The translations under genes were made by a program, and so were the position numbers. 64,000 nucleotides of DNA. It comes from Sanderia malayensis (lineage: Eukaryota; Cnidaria; Scyphozoa; Semaeostomeae; Pelagiidae). The notes under the pieces are model-generated. The model was not told the DNA's origin. It did not search any database and was given only the letters and a program-made list of their open reading frames with translations. Where the stretch lies: contig RQOL01000519.1 of the NCBI GenBank assembly GCA_013076295.1, forward strand, positions 1,612,001-1,676,000, written 5' to 3'. Positions 37,716-47,734 of this stretch are shown piece after piece; position 1 is the first letter of the stretch; each line of letters opens with the position of its first letter.

Positions 37716-39485
37716 TGCGTGTAGTTAAAGCTTAAGTTGATGGACACAAGTGAAAAAATACTCGTTGAGTGAGCAATAAAATTGAATGAATCCGCTTGAA
37801 GGATTCCATGCCCCGCCTGGTTGTAAACATTGTGGCATGCCTAGTTTATTTACTGCTGCACCTTCAATCAGACACTTCACATACCGTTAAGACGAGTTTA
37901 CCACTCCACCGACTTGGTATTTGCTTCTTTGGAGTGAATGTTTGTCTTTCGTCTGTGGCTTATCCGGACAATGTGGGGCGAAAAGAAAACTAGAAAAGCC
38001 GTGGAATTAATTTCGACAGCACGACATCAAACAAGTGATTCGAAATGTTATTGTCCACGAGATCAAAAGAAACAAACTGCAGTTCTCTGTCATGTTCGGC
38101 ATGTTTTTAAACGACCACAGCCCTGGCTGTTTGAGAAGCTGGTCAAGGTTAAAGGGAGGCTAAACAAACAGGGATGATTCGGCTTTAATTGATTCATACC
38201 TCAATATTAATGATGTAATCTTCAAGTTTAGTCAGCTTCTATTTCTGGGGAAAAAGGTGCGCGTTTTATGTTCCATTCAAGCACACAGTTCTGAGACTGG
38301 TACCTAGTCTAGTGATGTAAGAGTTAGAATAGACTTACATTTAGTTCTTGTCCCTGGGGCGATTGCTTGAATTGCTAAGCGCCCTCAAAACAATTGAATT
38401 CAATATAGAGCTACCATTTAATGCCTTAAGTGAAATGTTGACCAAGCAATATTCATTTGTGATTTGCTTCTTCAAAAATTACAGGTTAGGGTAGAATTTC
38501 AAGGCTTAATTGGTCTTTAAAGCCATCTATCTCGTCATCTCGTGCAATGCAGTGCCTTTCACCCTACCCCCACTCTACACTCTCCTTTAATTTTAATATC
38601 ATAATACGAACTGTCGGCAAGAACTGAAGTCTCATTTTCAGATAAATGTGTTTTTAGGCATCTTCTGTGCGATTTGCTAAAACCAAAGGCATCAAAATCC
38701 CAGAATAAACATTGCACGCTAATGGAGAAGTGTCGTCCGGAAACGAAGCAACCATGACACATTTCGCGTGTGAGATGCCTTCGATGCCTTCGTCAATATT
38801 ACATCCGAAACCGAAGGAAGTCGTTTAAAATTAAATTGTTGCAGGCTCTTTCAAACTCGGAAATATTTAGCAAGGATTGTGCGTGTACTACTTGGGGATT
38901 TTTTGTTTTAATGTGATGTATGTGCTTTGGCACGAAAATTCCAGATAGGCCGTTTTCCTGGATTTCGCCCATTTCTTCCGAGACCGCATTTCATCGTTTG
39001 AATGACTCACTGTGAAGCATTTTATGTGTGTTTGCTTCACAGATCTGGAGTTCACTTAAAGATACAAGTTGATTGAGTTGGAACATTGATAGAATGTAAG
39101 TTGATATTTTCTTTGAGTTGTCAGGACTCTTATTTTTATAAAACATTAATTTACTTCATCTTGAAATTTTGTTATATTAATGGTTGGTTTCAAATTCAAT
39201 TCGAGATCGACTATGAAAACTCCAAAAATCTTTTTCAATGAACACTGCAAGAATATAGCAGTTTTTAACTTCAATTGTAGCTTCGCTTTACCAGGTCAGT
39301 CCCATTACAACCTTTAATGATTAAATTGTTCAAAACAAATGTGAAAACGGCGTGCTACAATGTTAATGACTAGGTCAATAACTTAAATAGCATTTTGACA
39401 GGCATTTGAGGGTGACGCATTACTTGTGAAAACAGTTTCAATTGCTTTTGCCCGGGTCGGCTGCACCCATTATCGACTGAGCTGT
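37716..39485. other. Intergenic stretch left of the ISL2EU element
   Basis: I see no supported gene. Short open frames (37796-37993, 37938-38177) have no recognisable domain. Confidence 0.35.
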
Positions 39486-39487
39486 AT

Positions 39488-39749
39488 ACACCAATTCGAT
39501 ATTCGCGGCCTCTGTTTCGCGCGGAGATCTGGGTACTAATTAGGGGTGAAAGATTCTTGCCAACCATTTGTTTACAACAGTGATCGTGTGTCTGTCTTGA
39601 AGAATTGCTGAAGAATACGAGGAAAGTTTGAGTTTTGTCTGTGTTTTATCTGTCTTTGCGTAGTCTGATATCAGGGGAACAGCTTTTTTAAAAGCTCTTG
39701 TGAGTACTTTGCTCTGTCAGGCTACGCATACAACCGCATTTGCTTCGTT
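39488..39749 (+). repeat. Left terminal inverted repeat of the ISL2EU element
   Basis: The 262-bp repeat matches 43529-43790 in inverse orientation with no difference I could find, including an internal AGCTTTTTTAAAAGCT palindrome. It ends 86 bp before the nuclease ATG, so it likely carries that gene's promoter as well as transposase-binding sites. Confidence 0.9.
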
Positions 39750-39835
39750 CTGCTGCCGATTTTTTTGTTGATATTTGTTTTGCTTTGTGACTCTTTCTTC
39801 GTAAGCTGGTAAGTCAAGTCAGCTTTCGAGGCATC

Positions 39836-41530
39836 ATGGAATTGGAAATTATTTCAAAGATGAAAGTTGATGAACTGAAAGATTTTCTTCGACTTCGAGG
39901 TCTGAAAGTATCTGGTCGCAAAGAAGAACTTATTGCAAGGGTGTTCGTCGCACACGAGAACAATGTGCCACTTGTAAAATCAGCAGAAGAAGTACAACAA
40001 GAGGTAGCCATGGAATATGCCAACAAACTTCAAGTTGAAGATGAGACATTACCAGATCCTTTTCAGCTTCAAGATGGTTGGATAAAAGAAGAAGATGGGG
40101 TTAGACTCTGGCCAACAACACTGTACCCTGACATTTTTAATTTTCTTTCGTTTCATCCAAGTGAACTGAAAAATAAGGATCTGAGTGATTATAAAACCTC
40201 AAAAGCTTACAGCTATTATACAACAGGGTGGTTGAACCCATTATTTTACCATGCTGTGTCAGATGAAAGTAAATTTTGCTTTTTAAAAGCAACTTGTAGG
40301 CCATCTCAAAGAATTTCTGATACTCATCACAAACTCTGGGTTTGCTTGTCAAAAAGAAGTGGCGGTATCATGAAAGCACATTGCACATGCATGGCTGGGT
40401 TATCTCAAACCTGTAATCATGTTGCTGCAGCATTGTTCAGAATTGAATCAGCTATCAGGATTGGGTTAAATAGTCCATCATGCACTTCTAAACCATGCTC
40501 TTGGCTTCCAAGCAATAAGAATGTTGCTCCAGTGAAAATTAAGGATCTGAAGCTCGGCAGGGGTGACTTTGGGCAAAGAGGCAAGAAAAAAGCTGAATTA
40601 AATTGCTCCCCAAAGAAGAGATATGACCCAACAATCAACATGGAATGTTCATTATCTCTTCAGGAAGTTACTGCAGCCATAAAAGGTGTTTGTGACAGCT
40701 CCATAATTTTTACAACAGAAGCTAAACAACTGAAAAAGGCAGTAAATAAAGAAAAGGTGAATATCAGTACACTGGAAGATTTTCTTCTCATTTCAAATAC
40801 ACCAGATGAATTTCTTCTTCAAATGGAATATTTTCCATCACATGTGGATGATATTGAAAAGGAAACACGAGGACAAAGCAACAACCCTCTGTGGTTTGCT
40901 ATCCGCAAACACATGATCTCAGCTTCAAAAGCCCATGCTGTGAAGACAAGATCAGAAAGCATTGAAAAGGCAAAAGTTAAAAATGAAGTTTTGAATTTAG
41001 TTTCAATTTTTGAAAAGATCAATGGAAAAGGCCCAGTGTTAGATCTGCCTTCACTAAGATATGGAAGGGCTATGGAACCTGAAGCAATTTCAGCATTTTT
41101 GGAATCTTTTCGGGAGAAACATAAGAAAGTTTCAGCATCAGACTGTGGCATTTTTATTTGTAAGGACAGACCATTTATTGGTGGCAGTCCAGATCAGATA
41201 ATTCAATGCGAGTGTTGTGGAAAATACTGCCTTGAAATTAAATGCCCATATTCCATAAGAGACAAATCACCATTGGATGCACAAAGTGATTTAACCTACC
41301 TAACAAGAAACAGTAATAATCAACTAACTCTGAGAAGAAACCATTCATATTTTACGCAATGCCAAATTCAAATGGGTGTCACAGGAGTACCTAATTCCTA
41401 TTTTGTGGTATGGACTGCTCATGGACTCTTTTATGAATTAATAAGATTTGACAAGGCTTTTTGGGATAATTTGAAAGAAAAACTTACGGACTTTTATATT
41501 GACTATTATGTACCATCATTGTTTTCATAG
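39836..41530 (+). CDS. Transposon-encoded SAP/SWIM/YqaJ-type nuclease, 564 residues
   Basis: A single uninterrupted frame. Residues about 5-40 (MKVDELKDFLRLRGLKVSGR) form a SAP DNA-binding motif. A SWIM zinc finger follows at about 183-195 with the exact CxC-x7-CxH pattern (C183, C185, C193, H195). Residues about 350-540 resemble the YqaJ/lambda-exonuclease type of PD-(D/E)xK nuclease: E414 in YGRAMEPEA, D453 in GGSPD, E467 and K469 in LEIKC, then the conserved Gln run around 508-512. The YqaJ fold degrades or processes DNA ends in phage recombination; its role in ISL2EU transposition is not established and may be end processing or repair. SAP and SWIM suggest it binds DNA directly in the nucleus. 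It is convergent with the transposase gene, 385 bp tail to tail. Confidence 0.85.
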   Translation: MELEIISKMKVDELKDFLRLRGLKVSGRKEELIARVFVAHENNVPLVKSAEEVQQEVAMEYANKLQVEDETLPDPFQLQDGWIKEEDGVRLWPTTLYPDIFNFLSFHPSELKNKDLSDYKTSKAYSYYTTGWLNPLFYHAVSDESKFCFLKATCRPSQRISDTHHKLWVCLSKRSGGIMKAHCTCMAGLSQTCNHVAAALFRIESAIRIGLNSPSCTSKPCSWLPSNKNVAPVKIKDLKLGRGDFGQRGKKKAELNCSPKKRYDPTINMECSLSLQEVTAAIKGVCDSSIIFTTEAKQLKKAVNKEKVNISTLEDFLLISNTPDEFLLQMEYFPSHVDDIEKETRGQSNNPLWFAIRKHMISASKAHAVKTRSESIEKAKVKNEVLNLVSIFEKINGKGPVLDLPSLRYGRAMEPEAISAFLESFREKHKKVSASDCGIFICKDRPFIGGSPDQIIQCECCGKYCLEIKCPYSIRDKSPLDAQSDLTYLTRNSNNQLTLRRNHSYFTQCQIQMGVTGVPNSYFVVWTAHGLFYELIRFDKAFWDNLKEKLTDFYIDYYVPSLFS

Positions 41531-41915
41531 AGAGTAAAGGGTTGTATTGTAAGAAATAACATTTTTTCTTGGAAACCATTATATGCCTGTTGTAAACCAT
41601 ATATTTTTATGCCCTGCTATTAAAATTCTTTGCACATCAGTAACTCTTGCTCCAAATTTGTTTTGATCCTGCAGTCAGAACAGTATCTTTCAAACATGGC
41701 ATATATTTATTTTTAAGTTAATTATTAGGAAAACTATGAAACAAATTTTGAGTTTGATTTGAAAGATATTTTTACTTCAGGATCAAATTGAATCTGCAGC
41801 ATTCTGGAACACCCAGTACCATATAGATATACCAGATACATACTGTATGTGCAGTATGCTAATCTTATAAAAAAGAAGTACTTCTTTTTCTGACATAAAT
41901 AACACTAAATAAGTA

Positions 41916-43445
41916 TTAATCAACAATAAGAGGTGGCTGAATATTACATATTGCAGCACATGTTCTTACAATGTCATCTGCAAAAGGCAACATGGTCAAT
42001 GAAAATGTATTTCTCAATATGCGAAATGTTTTCATTCGATTAATTGCCCTTTCTACATGTATCCTGACATTTGCTACTTCTTTTGTTTTCTTGCATTCAG
42101 CTGTTGTCATCTGAGATTTTGCACGGGCACCAGGTGGAACAGTTAGATTGCAATAATGGTGCAGCAAATCTTCCTTAATTTGAAACCCCCTGTCAGCCAT
42201 CACAACATCTCCATATTCCAAAAGATTATAAAAACCACTGTTTTGGCAAATAAACTGATCTGTAGACCTGCCACCATAACAATCAGAAAGATGCATGATA
42301 TACCCGGCAGGAGAAATTGTTACTAAAAGTTTAAAGGTGTTGTGTTTTTTGTAATCAGACCAAGTTGCAGCTTGGACATCTAATGACTTTGGTCGCTCAA
42401 TATATATTTCTGTGCAATCAATAATGCATCTTGTACTTCGGTAACATCCTTTGAAACACTGAGGAAGATTTGACATTATGACATCTTTAGGAAGCCAGAC
42501 AATCAAAGCATTGCCAAGAATCTTTGAAAGAAATCGTATCCATGTGGCAAATATGTTAGAACTGATACTTTCTGAAATTTGAAAACGGTCAGCAAGGTCT
42601 TGGTTGAGAAGTCCAAGTCTTATTCTCATCAAAACAAGAAGAAATTGATCTTTGTATGGTAACTTATGTGTTTTACTTCGATATTTCTTGTTAAAAGTTG
42701 ATGAAATCACTTTCTTTCCTCTCCAAAACACAAGCTTTGGGGCATGAGGTTTTATCAACGAGAAAAGAGCCTCAAAAACAGCTATAGATTGAATGCCAGT
42801 GTAGAATCTCATTTTTGAATCAGATTTTATTGATCGTGCAGAAAAGGGCTTTCTGAAGTTTTTCTTCTGGCACAAATGATTAACTTCCTCACAAAGTTGA
42901 TCAATATCATCTTTTAATTTCTCTTTTTCATGGTTAAGTTTTGTGATTTCATTAGCCATGGAAAATATCACTTGATTCTTGTCAACACAAGCTTGGCAGG
43001 CCTCCTTTTCCGAGCAATACTTGTGGTCACATGTGACTGAAGAATGGTTTTCAGTTACCACTGGCTTCTTTGAAACCGGCAATTCTTGTCGACAAAGCTT
43101 CCTCCTTGGTTGTTTGGAAGGTTTTTCATAGCCAAGATTCACCGTTGGGTTAGGATTTTTATATGTTGGCTCACCATCAACAAAATGAAATGAACAAACC
43201 ATATCACTTTGTCCAGGACTCCAACTGGTGCGTTTCAGTGTTGTTCGATTGATCAGTCTTATCCACTCGTTTCGCTTCTCGGAATTTCTCTTTATGCTTG
43301 GAAAGCTGTATAAGCGAAATGGAGGAGAACAAGAACAGTCTTTCATTCGCATGCCAACATGTTTCTCGCAAATCTTTTCCCCAAAAAGCCTGAGCTGATA
43401 ACGACTGTTTGTGCAATTAACAACTGCACAGTTTCCATTGACCAT
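41916..43445 (-). CDS. THAP-domain DDE transposase, 509 residues
   Basis: A single uninterrupted minus-strand frame. The N-terminus is a THAP-type C2CH zinc finger (C6, C11, C84, H87, with the basic WIRLINR helix and a late NPNPTVNLGY end), a sequence-specific DNA-binding module common in transposases. Residues about 150-195 form a coiled coil with a small Cys cluster. The catalytic core is of the IS5/Harbinger-like DDE_4 class: D343 in RCIIDCTEIYIERP, D418 in VVMADRGF and E465 in NVRIHVERAINRMK. All three catalytic acids are present and the length is typical, so the enzyme could be active. It cuts and joins the element ends in the nucleus. The ATG is 83 bp inside the right inverted repeat. 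Confidence 0.9.
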   Translation of the reverse strand: MVNGNCAVVNCTNSRYQLRLFGEKICEKHVGMRMKDCSCSPPFRLYSFPSIKRNSEKRNEWIRLINRTTLKRTSWSPGQSDMVCSFHFVDGEPTYKNPNPTVNLGYEKPSKQPRRKLCRQELPVSKKPVVTENHSSVTCDHKYCSEKEACQACVDKNQVIFSMANEITKLNHEKEKLKDDIDQLCEEVNHLCQKKNFRKPFSARSIKSDSKMRFYTGIQSIAVFEALFSLIKPHAPKLVFWRGKKVISSTFNKKYRSKTHKLPYKDQFLLVLMRIRLGLLNQDLADRFQISESISSNIFATWIRFLSKILGNALIVWLPKDVIMSNLPQCFKGCYRSTRCIIDCTEIYIERPKSLDVQAATWSDYKKHNTFKLLVTISPAGYIMHLSDCYGGRSTDQFICQNSGFYNLLEYGDVVMADRGFQIKEDLLHHYCNLTVPPGARAKSQMTTAECKKTKEVANVRIHVERAINRMKTFRILRNTFSLTMLPFADDIVRTCAAICNIQPPLIVD

Positions 43446-43528
43446 ACTGATGAGAAGTTAGGCCAACCAATCAATGTCTCTCTGCAGTCTGTATTTGTAT
43501 CCAAAAAAGACAAACCACACGATAACAA

Positions 43529-43790
43529 AACGAAGCAAATGCGGTTGTATGCGTAGCCTGACAGAGCAAAGTACTCACAAGAGCTTTTAAAAAAGCTGTT
43601 CCCCTGATATCAGACTACGCAAAGACAGATAAAACACAGACAAAACTCAAACTTTCCTCGTATTCTTCAGCAATTCTTCAAGACAGACACACGATCACTG
43701 TTGTAAACAAATGGTTGGCAAGAATCTTTCACCCCTAATTAGTACCCAGATCTCCGCGCGAAACAGAGGCCGCGAATATCGAATTGGTGT
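43529..43790 (-). repeat. Right terminal inverted repeat of the ISL2EU element
   Basis: This is the reverse complement of 39488-39749. Its inner edge is 83 bp upstream of the transposase ATG, mirroring the left side, so the two genes probably have equivalent promoters. Confidence 0.9.
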
Positions 43791-43792
43791 AT

Positions 43793-46700
43793 TTTCCAGT
43801 CATATTCAAAAACAAAGAATTTTCCATCGATATTCCTGCTCCAGTAAAAAGTAAATAGCCTCGAGGTACAGTGAACCACATTTTATGGTAAAATTGTCCC
43901 AAATCGTTGACTACTAAATTTGTTTGCAAGGCTGGTCTCTGCATAATTTTACCTGAGAAATGCCTCAGTAATCTCTTTCAATTGAGATAATATCGACTTA
44001 ATAGGCTGAAATACATTGTGACATCCACAACAATGACATTTCCACTCCCGCCATTTTCCATTTTCATTCTCACAAAATGTATCTAACTCATTTGTTTGAC
44101 TTTTCAAAGTGTTTTTGTCACGTGCCAGAGCAAGCCTGTCAGTCAACTGTATTTAGGCCGGGACTTGCCACATTTGAATTTTTGCTTTTGAGTTTCCATT
44201 TTGTAAATTCAACTGAAAATGACAAAGAATTTTTGATTGTACAACCTGTGGCTAACCGAGCGATTCAACGAAAGCTGGTAGCCGCTGAATCCGGCCCGCA
44301 TTCCTCAGTAACCAATCCATTATTAAAACGAAAACCGAATATAGACGGGTCTATTCAAAAATCGGTCTTTATTCTAAATCATTCCATTTCATTATTATTA
44401 TGCATATGTGAGGGAGGCTCGCATTTGTTCATGGTACTGCTTGTGTTCTGATGAAGAAATGTTTTGTCTGGGTCATTTTCACATCTAACTGCAATTTTTT
44501 CAGATCAGTATTCAGTTACTGGATACAATTTGTTGCTGTTGGACTTGGACAAACACGAGACGCTGCTTCGTGTAATTTCAAAGAGGAGTAGAGTAGTTTC
44601 ACACGACTTCGTAACTGCACAAGCTGGTGAGTTGACGTATTATTGTTTTATGGATATAAATTTCATAAATCGGCCTCACATCTATTGTATGTTTAGCAAG
44701 GGTCTTCTACGCAATATATGTACTACTTGTCACCCCTCATCAGTAGCTAATAAAGTATATATAAGAGTCTCACGAATTTTGATCGAGCGAAGATTTTGTG
44801 TACTTTACTAACCAGGTTTTGTGTCCCTGATACGTTAATATATATCAGTTTAGGTACGGTAAGAAAGATAGACTTTGAGGCCTTCACTTGTTAAGCCAAG
44901 TTAGCTACAGCGACTGTTACTTAAAACTGTAACACAAGGTCCAGAACTGCGCTCTGATTTCGCTTATTCAGATCACGACTTTTATTCTCAATTTCAACAA
45001 ATTTCGACTTTGGATTTCAAATCTAGAGCTGAATTTTGTATTGACATTCATGCTAAAGTGTTTCCACGAAGACCTCTAAATTTGCATTGAACAGCTAATA
45101 TAGCTACCCATGTCCATGATGGAGTAAGCTGATCGATGTCGATTCGCTCTTTCTTTCTCTCCGATCTTTTTGTTTGTTTTCAATTCTCCACGAAAGCTAG
45201 ATAATCTGCTGATTACAATTTCGATTATTAGAGCGACAAGTAAATTCTTTAAATGCTCGAAAACAGAACTTGATTGCAATTATTATGTTCAGATAACAAA
45301 AAGTTCTTTCAAAAATATCATCTCTACTACGGATTTGTCTCTTTTCCCCGTACAAATTGTGAAAAAGAGTCAATTTTCAAATGACGTTTGCTTCAGAGAT
45401 ACACACGCAAGAGTTGTGTCAGTCTCGAGTGTTTAGGATCACCCAGGCCCTGTTCTTGTAACTTATTTGGACAAACTACTATTTGCTGTTCTGGACAGCA
45501 GTCGTAAACTGTAACTAGTATAGCTCGAAGTATTTCGTTGTCTGAGAGAAACAAGTCACCCATCTCTCGACTATATACTCCACTCCGATAGTAACCCACT
45601 TCAAAGTTTGGCCTGCACGCGGCATTGTGCTACGTATTTATGTACTATTGAGATCCTAATAACCAAGGCATGTTTTTATGTTTTATCGTGGTTTGGAGAC
45701 ATAAAGAACGCCTCGATAAAACAACAACAGCCCACTAAAAGCTCCAATGTTTCAAGAGACAGAAAATCGGTGCAATCTCGAGTTTTTTGTGCTTCTAAAT
45801 TCGATTTCTCATCTGTCTCTCTTCTTGTGTTGTTTACTGTTGATAATAGGGAAAGTAAAGATAAAGCAAGTCGCAAAATTGTTTTTTGTTACAGCCAATT
45901 TAGTAGCCATTACTTCACTGCTTTCTTCCCGAGCATTGTAATTGGTCGCGATAATTAGAAAACTGCGGATTACGTGTTCGTGATTTTCTTCGTGATTACA
46001 TTGTATACCGTGATGTTGAAATTGTTTATACCGATGTATAAATTAATGGGTAGTGTCACTGAATAAAGTTAATTAAGTCATTATTAGCTTCGGGCATGTT
46101 GTATTCATGCGTATCTTTCAATTAAGCAGCCATTGGCATTGAATTGCACCTCCGGGCATTAAGCCCCTAGTTCTCTCTCCCTCACTCCCTCCCTCCCTTA
46201 CCATTATAAAAACGAGTGGAAGATTGATGCATTTTATTTCGGCACACTTTTCACAAGCAATATCGTCGTTATATGACGTAAAGCGAGGTAATTGTACTCT
46301 GAATCATAATATTCTACACTAATTATACGGGAATTATACTCTGCATTTGCGAATCATGTTTGTATTGAAGCTGTGTGTGATTTTCCGTCTAGAATTCTCT
46401 TCACCCCACCCCCACCTTCCCTCCATTGCCATCTGCATTTGGGGCTCAGACTTGCTAAACCTCACACTATTTATGCAACTGTATATGATGCATTAGCATT
46501 ATTACGTATAGCCGGCATTTGTTACCACTTATTTCAAGCAACATAATTCAAATGCTGTAAACATTGGCAAATATTCGGCAAGTTAAACTTTAAATAAGGT
46601 GATTAGTGGTTTAGAAAACTGAAAGTTCCCAATCTGATGCGGCCGTACGAATGAATTGTTTTGCAAACCGACATTTCAGTTTTCTCTTTTATCCTGTTAC

Positions 46701-47093
46701 GGATAACTAAACTCGTGCTCCTCACGTCTCGATACACCTTGATTTGCATATGTTCATAGTTGGGTTGTGTTCAGGATTATCGGAGAACAATGGACATTTT
46801 CCATTAAATAAAGCGACTCGCGACCCTTTCATATCAATTTGGATTTACTTCTCAAATTAATTATTCAAGACGTTTTCTTTTTAATGCGTTAAGATGGTTA
46901 CTTTGCTTAAGATTGTTTGTCTTTGAGATTTCAATAGAGGCTTACTGACAAAGATCTTTAACAATGCGAGTATCGTTAATATAGGTTGCCAGATCTTTTA
47001 AGATTTGCCTATTGCAATCAGCAACTGTTAAGTCTTAATGGATGTTGGCTTTGTCTATTTAGCTTGATGGATTTTAAGGCCCGAAAGCAGATA
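43793..47093. other. Intergenic stretch right of the ISL2EU element
   Basis: Several 60-120-codon open frames exist but none has a recognisable motif or a splice chain. A C-rich CCCTCC tract sits near 46170-46200. Confidence 0.35.
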
Positions 47094-47280
47094 CAGTGGA
47101 ATCCCGCTATAACGAACCCCGTTTATAACGAACTTCCCGCTATTACGAACTAAAACTCCGGTCCCTTGGATTCTGGGAAGTAGTTCTTCGTAAAAAAATG
47201 TCCCTTCTGTATAACGAACTCCCGCTATTGCGAACTATTTTCTCGGTCCCTACAGAGTTCGTTATAGCGGGATTCCACTG
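47094..47280. mobile_element. Tigger/pogo-like MITE (187 bp)
   Basis: Inverted ends CAGTGGAATCCCGCTATAAC and GTTATAGCGGGATTCCACTG are perfect over at least 20 bp and extend further (GAAC/GTTC). They are flanked by TA at 47092-47093 and 47281-47282. The interior repeats the word ATAACGAACT, often followed by CCCGCTAT. The terminal CAGT and TA duplication are typical of pogo/Tigger-type mariner derivatives. Confidence 0.85.
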
Positions 47281-47401
47281 TATTACATTTTCAATCGTGG
47301 TCTTGTTCGAGTTTGTAGTCCCTGAGGCTGAATGAAATTACTGGTATGATTATGATTACTACTATAATCGTGATTGCTAGTATGGTTATGTATGATTGCT
47401 A

Positions 47402-47688
47402 CCATTGGGGACAAAAGTCTTGGAAATTTACGGTTCTTGCAAGTATTGCATTTATCCTTCCTTCAGCCCTCTCTCCCTTCAAACAATGTTGTCTGGAAAG
47501 TTAATCATGAAAAATATCGACAACATTCTTTTTGCGCGCTAATCACAGGGATATGCTTGAGAGAACGATATTGTTTTAGGGGAGTGGGGGGTTGGATAAA
47601 TCCGACAAAACAGGAAGTTTGCGGGTTGATAATTTTTTTGTAATTTCACCAAGGAGTTTTGTCCCCTCCCTGTTGTCCCCTATTGTGG
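47402..47688. mobile_element. MITE with GGGGACAA ends (287 bp)
   Basis: The left end CCATTGGGGACAAAAGTCTTGG and the right region CCAAGGAGTTTTGTCCCC are inverted relatives. The right end has a second copy, TTGTCCCCTATTGTGG. TA lies on both outer sides. The interior has no credible gene. A short TTATGATTATGATTG microsatellite follows at about 47690-47730. Confidence 0.55.
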
Positions 47689-47734
47689 TATTATTATGGT
47701 ATGATTATGATTATGATTGTGATTACGAGGATTT

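Larger units (their letters stand above)
39488..43790. mobile_element. Complete ISL2EU-type DNA transposon (4303 bp)
   Basis: The element begins ACACCAATTCGATATTCGCG and ends with its reverse complement. AT dinucleotides at 39486-39487 and 43791-43792 look like a 2-bp target duplication. The terminal inverted repeats are 262 bp (39488-39749 and 43529-43790) and read identical by eye. Inside are two long intact convergent genes: a SAP/SWIM/YqaJ-type nuclease on plus and a THAP/DDE transposase on minus. From recall, a DDE transposase related to IS5/Harbinger paired with a YqaJ-type nuclease, with a 2-bp AT/TA duplication, defines ISL2EU. Identical repeats and intact frames suggest recent insertion and possible activity. 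Harbinger elements are the nearest alternative, but they carry a Myb-like partner and 3-bp duplications. Confidence 0.85.
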
